From Vesta saturnalis (lineage: Eukaryota > Arthropoda > Insecta > Coleoptera > Lampyridae), in contig JARFJB010002010.1 of assembly GCA_036346205.1 (NCBI GenBank), forward strand, positions 1,507,001 to 1,571,000: a DNA stretch of 64,000 bases, given 5' to 3'. Made by a program: the position numbers and the translations under genes. The notes under the pieces are model-generated. The model ran no database searches and was not told the origin of the DNA. It saw only the letters and a list, made by a program, of their open reading frames with translations. The stretch's first letter is position 1. Every line of letters begins with the position of its first letter. Positions 12,963 through 23,660 of the stretch are shown here, in pieces.

Positions 12963-13721
12963 ACTACTCAGACCTTTATAATTCGATTACCGAAAATCAG
13001 TAGGTAAATAAATAAAGTGAAAATGTTTAAATGCATTTTAGAAGAACATGTTTAATTTTAATATGGATTACTGGTTAGGTACAAAATTAATGCGCACTAC
13101 TTACGGTTATATAATTCAGTAATTCTATCTGCTGAATAATTATTACATTAATTTTTAATTGTATTTCTACCTACATAGTGATTTTTATCGATTTAAGCTT
13201 CGTTTGATTCTTATTTTCTGCCTCCTGCTCGATAGTGAGTCAAATTAGTGGAGTTTTAATGCATTATTTAAATATTGAGTAATGTTAGTAAATTAATAAA
13301 TACTCCTTTTTTGTTAGTTTTATAACAATGAAGCAATTTTATAACCACAACCACTTCAATCAACAAAATCACCCCATATGTACCTATCTTATAATTTGTA
13401 CTTATTGTCAAAGATACACAAATTTATGAAGGACGATGTAAGTAATTAGAATAGTAACAATAATTACAACAAATGTTTCGAACATCAGCTATTCCTTAAG
13501 AGGTTATTTTAATTTAGTATACGCGATGATCACTTAGAAATGAATGTCACTTTTTTATTAGTTAGAAAAGTAATGTATTTGTAAACTTGCAGGACCGGAT
13601 ACACTTCACACAATAATAATAAGTGATAGTATTTTAATTTCTTCACAAATATATCGCCGCCTCATTAAACCGATTTAATTACAATTCTCGAGTTAGTAGC
13701 AAATTATCAATACAAGGTATT
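12963..13721. other. No recognised feature
   Basis: AT-rich spacer between the PLE pseudogene and the YqaJ-bearing element. No terminal repeats of either neighbour could be located here. Confidence 0.4.
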
Positions 13722-14640
13722 TTAAAGATCTTTAGCAAAAATATTTCTGAGTTGTAGATTACGACTAATGCGAGAATCTATAATTTCTGGCAAAAGTGCG
13801 GAAAAGTAAAATTTTTCTAATTTTGAGCACATATTTTCCCAAAAACTACTATCTTGTGGTACATCTATACATACAAGGTCTTTAGAAGTGTATATAACAA
13901 AATAGCACAACGACCTCTGAGTCATTCGCAATTGCCCTTGTATTTGGTACATATAAGCATGATTCTTCTTTAATTTTATTTCATCATTTACGTCGACATA
14001 TAGATAGGTAATTATTTTTTTATGAATTCCTTCACGAATTTCAATATCGCGAGCAGCGTATGGACATTTTACTTCTATTATAGCATTTTCACCTAATATT
14101 AGTCCATCAGGCGAAGCAGCTAAAAATGTATAGTTGTGGTCAATAAACAAACCACATGGTTGTACCGTTTTATTAAATTTGAAACAAAATTGTTTTATAG
14201 CTTTTGCTCATTTAAAACACCATACTCTAATGATTTAACACCAATTTTGTTTGCATATAAAATAGCTTTGACAGTGGCAACAGTGGATGTCATCGGTCTC
14301 ATATTACATATTTTACCAAAATTGCTGGCAGTAAGACGAATAGATTTTTCACGAAACCATTGCGGGTTTGAAGATTGTCCTCTTGTATTCATCTCCACAT
14401 CTGCAATATCTACCGCATTTAGTTTAGACAAAAACTTTGTTTTCAAATTTTCGTATTCTTGACCACATTTATCTTCTACAACATCACATGTTCCATAGTC
14501 AGCATCCTCCAACAAAACTTCTCTCTGCCTTTTACGAGATTTTTTAGCAGGTGCAACAGTTTCAAAATGTTGAAAATACTTATTCGTATAGTAACCCACT
14601 GCATTTCTGTTTAATTGTTTTTGGATGTATAATACAAATG
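13722..14640 (-). pseudogene. YqaJ-type (lambda exonuclease family) nuclease part of a Mutator-like transposon gene
   Basis: Two minus-strand frames (14195-14599 and 13722-14150) join by a frameshift near 14190. The first holds the N-terminal block of YqaJ domains, with QSSNPQWFREKSIRLTASNF. The second holds the catalytic block AASPDGLILGENAIIEVKCP, whose D and E-x-K fit the PD-(D/E)xK exonuclease fold, and then HAYMYQIQGQLRMTQRSLCY. A basic KKSRKRQRE stretch lies just before the domain. The block directly continues the transposase reading at 14649-15992, and I read both as one ancestral gene. YqaJ enzymes resect DNA ends; whether this one helps transposition is unknown. Frameshifts make it non-functional here. 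Confidence 0.75.
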
Positions 14641-16060
14641 GTTTGTTATTATAATTTAAAACAGCAGCATAACATCTGTACTCTTTTACCCCCTATCGTT
14701 TTATTAACCTGGCTGTTAAAACTCTCTGCTGCGTTTGTATGAGAATTGAGTAATAAGCTGGCCGCATGATTCGCAATTCTATGGACTATTCTGTCAAACT
14801 CGTCACTAATGCTGCTTTCTACAAATAGCGGATATAAATTTTCTTCTCCACACTTAGGTCCTTTACAATAATACTTATATTGTCCTACTGAATTGGCACA
14901 CAGATCGTGACATCCCATAATATGTTTAGGACCATTTAAAATATCTTCATTTAAATTTTCTATTTTTATATAATTACATGAATTTTCACACATTCTGTGT
15001 CTAGCGGCACTTACTATTGCTGTGCGGAAACGCAGAACATTATTTTTCAAAAAATATTTAATTTTTGGATTGAGTTTTGGAGTTTTTCCTAAATCTCTAA
15101 TTCTAGTGCAGAAGTTTCGTAGTAAATGATTTTTACATTCGATCTTCTCGACAAAAAAGGTTGGTCCGTATGGTTTGGTGACACGAATGTTTCTAGTCAC
15201 ACTACTATCACCGTCCCCAATAATTTTAGCATACTTAACGCCATGTGTATTTAAGGAATTTTTTAGCCCATCTAAAATAATTGCTGATTCCATCGAGGTT
15301 GACCTTCCACTCCAATTTTGAAACATTTGTGATTTTTCAGTGCAACGTTCTCCTTATCTTTATTTTGCTGCTGGCATGTTCTGCAAAATTTATTTTTTAC
15401 ACCTATGTACATTATTTTTTTGGTCTGCGCTCCAATAATGCATGCGACACCAGAAGAAGCGTTGTAATTAGTTTTGTATGAACGCTTACTCCAAGCACCA
15501 TCTACAATTGCGGTAATTAATGGAATACCGTTGCCATCAACATCTCCGTTTGCAATTGCTAATGCTGCCTCTTCTTTACCAACTTGCACCATATCTTCAA
15601 GAATTGTTTGCTTAATGACGGATTGGACACGTTCTTCATGCGAGGCGAATGTATGTGGCGACATATATGGTATATCCATTGAGGCCAATAGCTCTGATAA
15701 CTGCGTATAACCTATACCAATAGAGTATGCACCACACGGAAGCCTTATTTATGTCTATTTCTGTAGAGTGTGTTGAGAAGTTACTTTTGTAATTACATAC
15801 TTGACACATTACGTAGAATGTGCTTGAAAGACCACTACGTTTTTCAGAAGTAATCTGGAGATCGTAAAAGTCACATCCAAAACCAGAGTGCTTCAATCGC
15901 ATTAAACCTTGCCACAAATGGTTAATATCTATTATGCGTCTTCCATACAAATTGTGTGTTGTCTCTGGAAAAGCTTCAAATTCTGTCTGCAATTCAGGTA
16001 ATTCTGGATCATCTACCCCTGAACGTTGATGTGTTTCTGTTTGGTCTTTGCTGTAAACAC
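14641..16060 (-). pseudogene. Mutator-like transposase (N-terminal and DDE part of the YqaJ fusion gene)
   Basis: Successive minus-strand frames (15636-15992, 15272-15688, 14649-15326) make one broken protein. It begins with a Cys-containing region (FYVMCQVCNYK), then GRRIIDINHLW. The first catalytic D lies in TAIVDGAWSKRSYKTNYNAS, a Cys pair in CRTCQQQN, the second D in AKIIGDGDSSV, and the likely third acid in NAAESFNSQVNKTIGGKR. A conserved KIECKNHLLRNFC lies between. The layout agrees with the Mutator-like transposase family seen in many insects, here followed by a nuclease domain. At least three frameshifts are visible. I could not find its TIRs; the palindrome at 16163-16605 is a separate element. 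Confidence 0.72.
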
Positions 16061-16162
16061 GTTAAATTGTAGAAATAAAAATAAAATTAATGTAACCAGG
16101 ATCACTCAGAAAGAAATATACCTACTGTATTTTTTCTTTTTAATTTGAAAAAAAAAGAATAC

Positions 16163-16605
16163 TATGGAACGCCGTTTTACCTTTTAATGCATCTTTTGCC
16201 AGACTTTCTTTAAATATAACTGTAATTTAATTTTCACTATTTAAAAATGTTGTCATGATAAAAGTAATTTTTTTAAAATATCACTCATGTTAAAATTAAT
16301 TATTATAAATATCAGTCATGATAACGTTTATGTTTAAAAATATCACTTATCATATTTTTAATTCATGTATAGACTTATTACCTTTGAATGATTTAATGTT
16401 TTAAAAATATCACTCATGATAAAATTAATTGTACTATTTACATTTATCATGAGTGATATTTTTAATAATTAATTTTATTATGAGTGATATTTTTAAAACA
16501 TTATTTTTATTATGACAACATTTTTAAGTAGTGAAAATTAGATTACAGTTGTATTTAAAGAAAGTCTGGCAAAAGATGCATTAAAAAGTAAAACGGCGTT
16601 CCATA
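16163..16605. mobile_element. Foldback MITE, 443 bp
   Basis: The two ends are inverted copies for more than 100 bp (TATGGAACGCCGTTTTAC at the left, complement at the right), and a shorter internal palindrome (TATCACTCATGATAAAATTA and its complement) fills much of the centre. The 6-bp sequence GAATAC flanks both sides (16157-16162 and 16606-16611). No coding capacity. The superfamily is not clear from a 6-bp duplication. Confidence 0.85.
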
Positions 16606-16611
16606 GAATAC

Positions 16612-17888
16612 TACAATGTTTGTGTGTCTGTGTTGATCTATTTTTATTGTTAAAAATTAAATAAATCTCGCCGATGAACTTCGGCACAACACTTTCTCGT
16701 ATACTACTTCCCTACACAAATTATTTTTTTCTTATTCACCCTGTATTTTGCAAATCACTGTATATTTTTACATATTTGGATAGCATGAGAAATTAGCCTT
16801 GAAATATTTTAGATTTGTGTTTAAAATATTGACACATTAAAAAAATAAAAAAAAAATTATTTTTAGGCTAAACCGGAAGCGCTAAAAATATTCCATATAG
16901 CAGTTAGCTACCTATGTCTATTATGTAATCCCTTTGTTATTAGAAGCATAGTTATTAGGGATTGAAATTTTGAAATTTGAAAATTCCTGTGACTATAAAA
17001 TACTTTCTCTTAGTATACGTAGAGTACGAGAAAGTAAAAAATTAATTGTTTAATTATTACTACTTTTTGAGTGACCCTCGTAGGTAATTCTTGTTTTGGA
17101 AAACCTACTTACCTTCGCTTCTTCCAGCGTTCTTTTGCCAGATTTTTACTTTTTCGCTGTGCTCCACAGGTTTTGTTACTTTTACTATGAAGACCCATTT
17201 TATAACAAATTGTAAAGTATATATACGACCCAATTCGCTCGCGGACACATACACACACAAAACTAATTAATTCAGGTCCTTTATAATATCAAAAACAAAT
17301 ATAAAGCGTAACTAATGAAATCGCGACTTTCTTACACAAAACGACTACTACGAATAAACATGCATAAATTCTATCTTGAACAAAATTGTGCACTTTTTGG
17401 GTCTTTCATTTAAATCTACCTGCGGTGAGTGGTGTAAAGTACTTCACTCAACGATTTTACTGGTATTATCTGCATCTATTGTTCTCTAAATAAGCTGTTG
17501 TAAATCATGCTAAAATGACGTGAACAAGACCCTGATTCTTCGTACTTTTGTAATGTTGCTTGCCTATCTTTAAATTTTAATTAATTAATTACAGCTCATA
17601 TATACGTTTCAAAGGAAAATCTTTTTAACACCGTTTTAGAGTTTATTGTGTTTCACCTGATGCCAAAAATTCAATTTCAAAGAACATACACGTTTCTTAT
17701 AATCTTATTAGAAAGATTTATGGTTATTTAAAGGTTTTATCAAACTGATCAAATTAAACGTAAATCAGACATAATAGGGTGATAGAAAACAAAGTCGTGC
17801 ATTACCTGCGTAATTTTTAACTTTTCAAATGAAAAAACAAAGACACAATCTTATTGTAAAGTTAGCACGGTAATAGACATGACTGCAT
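16612..17888. other. No recognised feature
   Basis: AT-rich sequence without long frames, inverted repeats or similarity to other parts of the window that I could detect. Confidence 0.4.
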
Positions 17889-17970
17889 AGGACCCTTAAG
17901 AAAGTTAACAATCTATTCACTCAGCTTAAAGATGAGACCGCCACTTTAGATAAAAATCATATATCGGCAT

Positions 17971-18032
<62 letters not shown>

Positions 18033-18743
18033 CGGATGCTCAAATATTCTTACGGAAATAAATACGTTGCCAGTATTTTCTGCATAGAAGTACCAACTTA
18101 AACCATTTCCCTTATCTCGACACATTTGTCGCATTCAAATTTCAAAAGGAGGCTTTCTCGTGGTCTTCAATTTTATCCAATTTTACATTAATTGTAAGTT
18201 TTCTATTTATAATTACTTTATAATTATTTTAAAATATCCTGTTCTTACATTTTATTCATATTTGGTTCACATAATCCGCATATGTTCCATGTTACATCTT
18301 ATCAAATACACACTTTTCATTAAAATTGTAAGTTTAAGACTTTTATAAAATTTTATGTATCTGACCTCCATAAATTTTAGATTTAGTCCCGACGAAATAA
18401 AATATTTTGAAATATCGACTATAATAATGGAATTTTAAAATGTGTCCGTTTCCGTAGCGTCGCGCCCTAAAAGCAAAAACTATGGAAACAGGCCGATCAA
18501 CTCAACTAATATAAAACCACAGTTACAAAATACTTATAATATACATTCCATAGTTGCCTTTACACGTTTATCAAACTGTTATAATAATAGCAGAATTATG
18601 GTTGCGTTTTCACTTTTCATATTCCATAAATTTTTTTTCACATCTTAAACAATTCTAAAAGGCTTTACAACTACCGAGGACAATAACTTTAAGTGTTATC
18701 GAAACATAAATTTGTGCAAATTGTAAATACAAACACAGGTATC
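17889..18743 (+). mobile_element. Penelope-like element fragment and tail, copy 2
   Basis: At 17889-17972 the plus strand repeats the PLE linker coding sequence (KVNNLFTQLKDETATLDK) found at 11820-11890, but about 38 bp encoding the first GIY-YIG motif are deleted before SYIGM. A (TA)n tract (17973-18031) follows. The tail at 18034-18740 is the inverted counterpart of 6893-7895. It contains the GGCCGATCAACTCAACTAA motif and the CCGAGGA-hairpin-GAAAC signature at 18674-18705. Fragment plus tail link this repeat family to PLEs. Confidence 0.72.
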
Positions 18744-18861
18744 CGCGCACTTGCGTACAGAGCATTTGCGTACATGACAAATTTAGAGGCACTTGCGTAC
18801 AAGAGGAAAGGTGAGATTCCCAGGTAAAAAAACAGTCATTAAACAAAGGCATTTGCATACA
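18744..18861 (+). repeat. Four spaced copies of GCAYTTGCGTACA
   Basis: Near-identical 13-bp motifs occur at about 18747, 18763, 18790 and 18849 (the last with one change) with unequal spacing. They lie about 300-400 bp upstream of the FLYWCH/MULE transposase. They could be subterminal protein binding sites, but I see no equivalent at the other end. Confidence 0.6.
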
Positions 18862-19159
18862 ATCTATAATATATTTAAAATGCCAGTAATGAATATAATC
18901 CCTATTAGCCCTAAATCTACTGGACTATTTCTTAAATTATTTCTTAACGACGTCTAAATGACATCTTAACGATAACGTCGATAACAATAAGAAAGTAAGA
19001 CCATCCAATTGCTAATTCTAATGATTTCGTAGGGAGCTTTGCATAAATTATCTAAAATAGTTTGGTATTCTATACTTTTTATAATTAGGGGATTACTCGT
19101 TAACACTGGTAATTACTTTAATTCGGTCTTGTGATTGGTTCATGTCTAATATTTAATGG

Positions 19160-20605
19160 TTGTATTTAATTGGCAATAACAAACAACCCTCATTTCTTGA
19201 CTACTTCGATAGAAAACGTGCTATTTTAATATTAACGAGTAATATGTCTAAACTGGAGATTATAGAAACAACGAAAAGAAAACCTGCAATTCTAGATGGG
19301 TATCAGTATAGAAAACACCAAACAAATAAAGAAGATGTCGTGAGTTGGCTGTGTGTCAAAGAGAAAACTGACAAATGTCGCGGCACAATGAAAACTTGCG
19401 GAAGTGAAGTTTTATCTGTTTCGGAGCACATCTGTCTACCAAATGTAGCAGCAACAGAAGTAAAAAAGCATTTTGTTTCTGTCAAGAAACGCATGCGAGA
19501 AGAGGAAGAATCAACTTCAAAAATTTATAGTGAAGAAATTGGACCATTATTTAATCGTGGTTACGAATTTGTACTGTATTCAGTAAGATCAAGTTTGAAT
19601 CGCATTAGACGACAAGCGCAAGGTAACACCGTTGAGCCTGTTAGTGCTAGAGGAATAAATCTTTCAGAAGAAATTTTGCAGTTAAATGACGGGACGAGTT
19701 TTTTACTGTTCGACAACGAAGAAGAAGAAGATAGATTTTTTGTGTTTTCAAGCTCCACTGGCAAAGAAGCTTTAGCAGCTTCCTCCGACTTTTTCATAGA
19801 TGAGACATTCAAAAGTTGCATCAAACAGTTTAAACAGATATACACAATTCATGCTGACATTGGTAGTACAACGGAAGAAACTAATATAATTCCAGTCATC
19901 TATGCTTTGCTAAAGAATAAAACTCGTCGGACATATGAAAAGTTCTTCAATACTCTAAGGAATATTGCAAAATGGAATCCAGAAACGGTATCCATGGATT
20001 TTGAACACGCTACCATTGCTGCTCTTAAAAATGTGTTTCCATCGGTTTCAATCAATGGTTGTAACTTCCACTTTAATCAGTGCCTTTGGCGGAAAATACA
20101 GGAATTGGGATTAGCAACTGAATATAAAGAAAATGTAGAAATCAGGTTAAGGCTACGAATGTGTGCTGCTTTAGCTTATCTTCCAACCAAAATCATAGAA
20201 GATGGTTGGCTAAGTATTCAGGAAGATACACCTGATCATCCAAAACTTGTACAATTTTATGATTACTTTGTAGAACAGTGCCTCGAAAATTCCCATATTA
20301 CACCGAAAGATTGGAACTGTAACAATAAACGACACAGAACGAATAATGCTGCGGGAGGGTGGAATAATAAATTAAACACATCAATAAAAAAGAATACGCC
20401 TACAATCAAAGAGCTGATCAAAAAATTAAAAGAAGATGCAGAGTTCGCAGAAGTTCTTTTCAAACGGAAGGAATTAAATCTCGATGGTAAAAGAAGAAAA
20501 AAGAAGTATGTACAATTAGATGCAAAGATTAAAAAGACCCTTCTTATTTTTGAAAATACTAAAGATGTAAAAAAAATGTTTAAAAACAATTGCCTTACTG
20601 ATTAA
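19160..20605 (+). CDS. MULE-type transposase with FLYWCH zinc finger
   Basis: An intact frame of 481 codons. The probable start is Met29 at 19244 (MSKLEIIETTKRKPAIL), because the FLYWCH finger begins there; the first 28 residues look like leader. The finger covers about residues 32-93, with Trp63, Cys65, Cys73, His90 and a nearby Cys92. The MULE DDE core follows: D214 in FFIDETFKSC, D280 in TVSMDFEHATIAALKNVFPS, and C301-x2-H304 in INGCNFHFNQC. The expected third acid of the NNxxEGWxN motif is Gly399 here (RTNNAAGGWNNKLN; codon GGA at 20354-20356), so the protein is probably catalytically dead although the frame is open. The C-terminus is lysine-rich. Such proteins bind element ends and cut DNA in the nucleus. 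The 3' flank also occurs at 5690-5930, so the family is repetitive. Domestication is possible but unproven. Confidence 0.88.
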   Translation: MYLIGNNKQPSFLDYFDRKRAILILTSNMSKLEIIETTKRKPAILDGYQYRKHQTNKEDVVSWLCVKEKTDKCRGTMKTCGSEVLSVSEHICLPNVAATEVKKHFVSVKKRMREEEESTSKIYSEEIGPLFNRGYEFVLYSVRSSLNRIRRQAQGNTVEPVSARGINLSEEILQLNDGTSFLLFDNEEEEDRFFVFSSSTGKEALAASSDFFIDETFKSCIKQFKQIYTIHADIGSTTEETNIIPVIYALLKNKTRRTYEKFFNTLRNIAKWNPETVSMDFEHATIAALKNVFPSVSINGCNFHFNQCLWRKIQELGLATEYKENVEIRLRLRMCAALAYLPTKIIEDGWLSIQEDTPDHPKLVQFYDYFVEQCLENSHITPKDWNCNNKRHRTNNAAGGWNNKLNTSIKKNTPTIKELIKKLKEDAEFAEVLFKRKELNLDGKRRKKKYVQLDAKIKKTLLIFENTKDVKKMFKNNCLTD

Positions 20606-20823
20606 TTATGTTCCATGCAATTTTTTGAAAAATCTCTAAGGTAGAATTTAAGTTAATTTAATTTTTTCAATATCTGAATAACGACTAATGTTATAAGAAA
20701 AAGAATAGATATATTTTTTAAAGAAAATTTAATTTTACATAACCTGTCTTTATAAAGTTTCTTAATATAATGCAAGGTAAGTCTAAAAATTAATTAAATA
20801 TGAATGAAAATAGTTAAACTGTG

Positions 20824-20828
<5 letters not shown>
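20606..20828 (+). repeat. 3' flank of the MULE element
   Basis: About 220 bp after the stop codon match the complement of 5690-5930. The match ends exactly where a (TA)n tract begins (ACTGTGTTA then TA), so the element end probably lies at 20828. No matching TIR was found upstream of the gene. Confidence 0.75.

Positions 20829-20868
<40 letters not shown>
20826..20868. repeat. (TA)n microsatellite
   Basis: Pure TA repeat at the right border of the MULE 3' flank, followed by TACAGGGTGTTTCATTAAGG, itself a transposon-end-like sequence. Confidence 0.95.
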
Positions 20869-20870
<2 letters not shown>

Positions 20871-20877
<7 letters not shown>

Positions 20878-21900
20878 GGGTGTTTCATTAAGGCTGGCCA
20901 CGGCCATATTTCAGAAACTAGTGGACATAAAAAGTGGAGAAAAAATTCATTATAAAAGTCGCCACGAGAAAATCCTGGAAATTATTTTTAAGTTCCGTAA
21001 TTCATCGAAGGGCGCAATTGAAAATTAAAAAATAAAATTATAAATTTCTCCGAAAATTCCCACATTAAGGCATACCTTTGGTAACATCGTTAGAAAGCTT
21101 AGACAATTCTGCATTATTTTGGTCTAAGGCTCATTGGCGTACCGATCTTAATAAGAGTGGGGGAAGCTATTGAATGTGTAATCATTTAAATCGCTGTTAT
21201 TTTTAAACGACTTATCCGATTGTAGTAAACCTAGGCTTGTTTAGAAGAAAAAGGTAATTACTTTTAAATGTCGCATCCATTGGTACGCGATAGCTCATAA
21301 TAAAATTGTTAGAGGGCGCAATTTGTAATAGTACCAGTTTTTTTGATTTTATTCAAAAAAATTAAATCATACGGTGTAATTATGACATCATAAGCGGAAA
21401 GTAGCTTAAATTTGTAACAAAAAACGTAAATAACGCAATTTGATATCTTTATTTGTTCCAGAGTTATGGCGAAAAGAAGACTTTTTAACCGTTTAATTTA
21501 ATAATTGATTGTTGCTATGGTTTCTAAAGGTGTATAGGTTGGATTAGTAATGAGGAATTCAAGTTTTATGCCGCATTGGAGTAATATGATAGTAATTGTT
21601 TTTGTTGGATTTTTCCGTTACTATTTCAATTTGAACTAACTTTATATATAGTCATATATATATATATATATATATATTATATACAGGGTGAATCTTATAT
21701 AATGCAAAATTAAGAGTGCTAGAACTACATTCTAAGCAAAAGTTCATATGTACATGGGTCTGGAAATGCTTCGATTTAGATACAGGGTGTTCAAGTTGAA
21801 ATAAGAAATCGCGTTTTCTTCAATATCTTTCGACTGTTTCGAAATAATTTCATGAAATTTCGTATCGGAGGTTTTGGGATGACAAATTTAAATTTGTGGT
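20871..21900. repeat. Tc1-like terminal-repeat remnants
   Basis: Three TACAGGGTG-type starts occur on the plus strand at about 20873, 21682 and 21780, the last continuing TTCAAGTTGAAATAAG. A short (TA)n run lies at about 21652-21678. Such starts are typical ends of insect Tc1/mariner relatives, but no partner end or transposase could be paired with them, so these are remnants. Confidence 0.5.
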
Positions 21901-22221
21901 CCAATTAGTTGTGGTTTCTAGAGGAACAACGGCAACCATTTCGAATCTTTAAATCGTCGCAAATTTTGTGCTACACTGTATACCATTTTGTACTAGAAAA
22001 TCGATCTTCCTATCTTTGCTAAAAAGGTATATCTTAGTGAAGTCTCTAAGGCAACTCTTTCCGAGAAAAACGCATTTAAAACTCATGATGCATACACATT
22101 TGAGGCTATTCTTTTGACAGGTTTAACAATAAGATTCTTACTTGTTTACTTATGTGATGCTCTAGCAACTTCATTTTAGAGAAAGATTTGAATTTGTCAT
22201 CTCAAAAACCCATATAAAAAT

Positions 22222-23660
22222 TTCATGTAAAGTAAAGTCATTTCGATTGAACGTGATAGTTTGAATAAATCCTATTAAATATGAATTTATAAAATTAGAT
22301 TCTTGGTATATAAAACGTAATATACATTTATTTAGCTAGAACTATATTCATGTACTATTTCGTATGTCAAATAACTAAAAATAGAATATCTAAAATTGGA
22401 ATATTACTTAATTAATATCATTGATTTCTGATATATATGAATTTAGATAGATAAATTTAAAATTGGAGAAACAAATACTACTATCAATGCGTAAAACTGA
22501 ATTAACTTTCACTTTGTAAAGAAAGGCAGTGGATGGCCTTCTTGTTTTATAGTGATTAACGCATTGTTACACACAGAATGTTGGCAATTTGTTATAAATT
22601 ACTACTACAAAATCTCGTAAAATAGATACTACTTTTGATGAAGGAGCTATGTACGTAGAAACCGTAACTTGTGAGCAAGTTCATTAAATTTACACAATTA
22701 TAACGTCCAGTAGTTATAAGTGAATATGTGATGTGATAAGCAATACATGGAAAAATACTAACACCTCTTCATTACAAGAAAAACAAGTATCTTTACTGTG
22801 TGTTTCTCGCACTAATTGTATTCCATTAATCCAAGTTCGCAAAAGGAAGAAACTATAGCAGGCAATAGCAAAATTGCTTTTATGAACTCACAGAATGGTA
22901 GGACGTTATTAGGATATTTTGGAACTGTAACGTATTTCTTATCATACCGTGTATATATAGCGAAGCGTTCAAATTTGTTTTAAGTGTAACTTACGAAATG
23001 TAACTGATTATATGCCCTTGACATTTCAACGGTGGTATTTAAACCTAGGATAAACATGTTAACTAATTAAAGAGCTTTTTGCAAGTAAAAATTTGCAAAG
23101 TGTGTTAATTATAGGGAGGCTAATTCGAGTTTATTGTTTTTATAGATCAAATTGCGAAGCGGTAGCGTATACAATGTAAAGTAAAGCATACATTTACATT
23201 TGAACGTGGAGTAGTTTGTTGAATAAGTTTCCATTCATTAAAAATTATGGAAGTCTTTTTAGAATAAAAATTAGATTCTTGGTATAGTTACCTAGCGAAA
23301 AAACCGATACACGTCATACATTTATTTAGCTAGTTCCAACTAATTATTCATGTTACTATTTCGTATGTCAACATAACTTAAAAAAGATAGAAACTATCTA
23401 AAACGTTGGAACTACTTACTTAAATTAATGACGTCCATTGGTTTTTTCGCTGGATTACCTATACAATGGAAATTGTTAAGGGAAGTAACGAATAAAATTT
23501 AAAAATTTTGCGGAGAAACAAAGCGCATTTGCGGCAGTAACATAAAAATTTGAGTTATTGTTTCAACATAACGTTGAATGAATACAACGACCAAAATTGA
23601 CTAAAACGAAATTTGTTAGTTTACCTTCATTACACAATATAGCAACTTAGAGTGCTTTAC
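22222..23660. repeat. Diverged direct duplication with a small MITE-like palindrome
   Basis: Sequence at about 22222-22480 recurs, diverged and slightly longer, at about 23178-23520, sharing AAATTAGATTCTTGGTATA, TACATTTATTTAGCTAG and ACTATTTCGTATGTCAA. The second copy is bounded by GTATAGTTACCTAGCGAAAA and its inverted relative TTTTTTCGCTGGATTACCTA (about 23285-23464), like a 180-bp MITE. No coding potential. Confidence 0.55.

Noticed and set aside
14136..14742. Plus-strand frames over the YqaJ region
   Set aside because: They are antisense shadows of the nuclease/transposase pseudogene, which reads convincingly on the minus strand.
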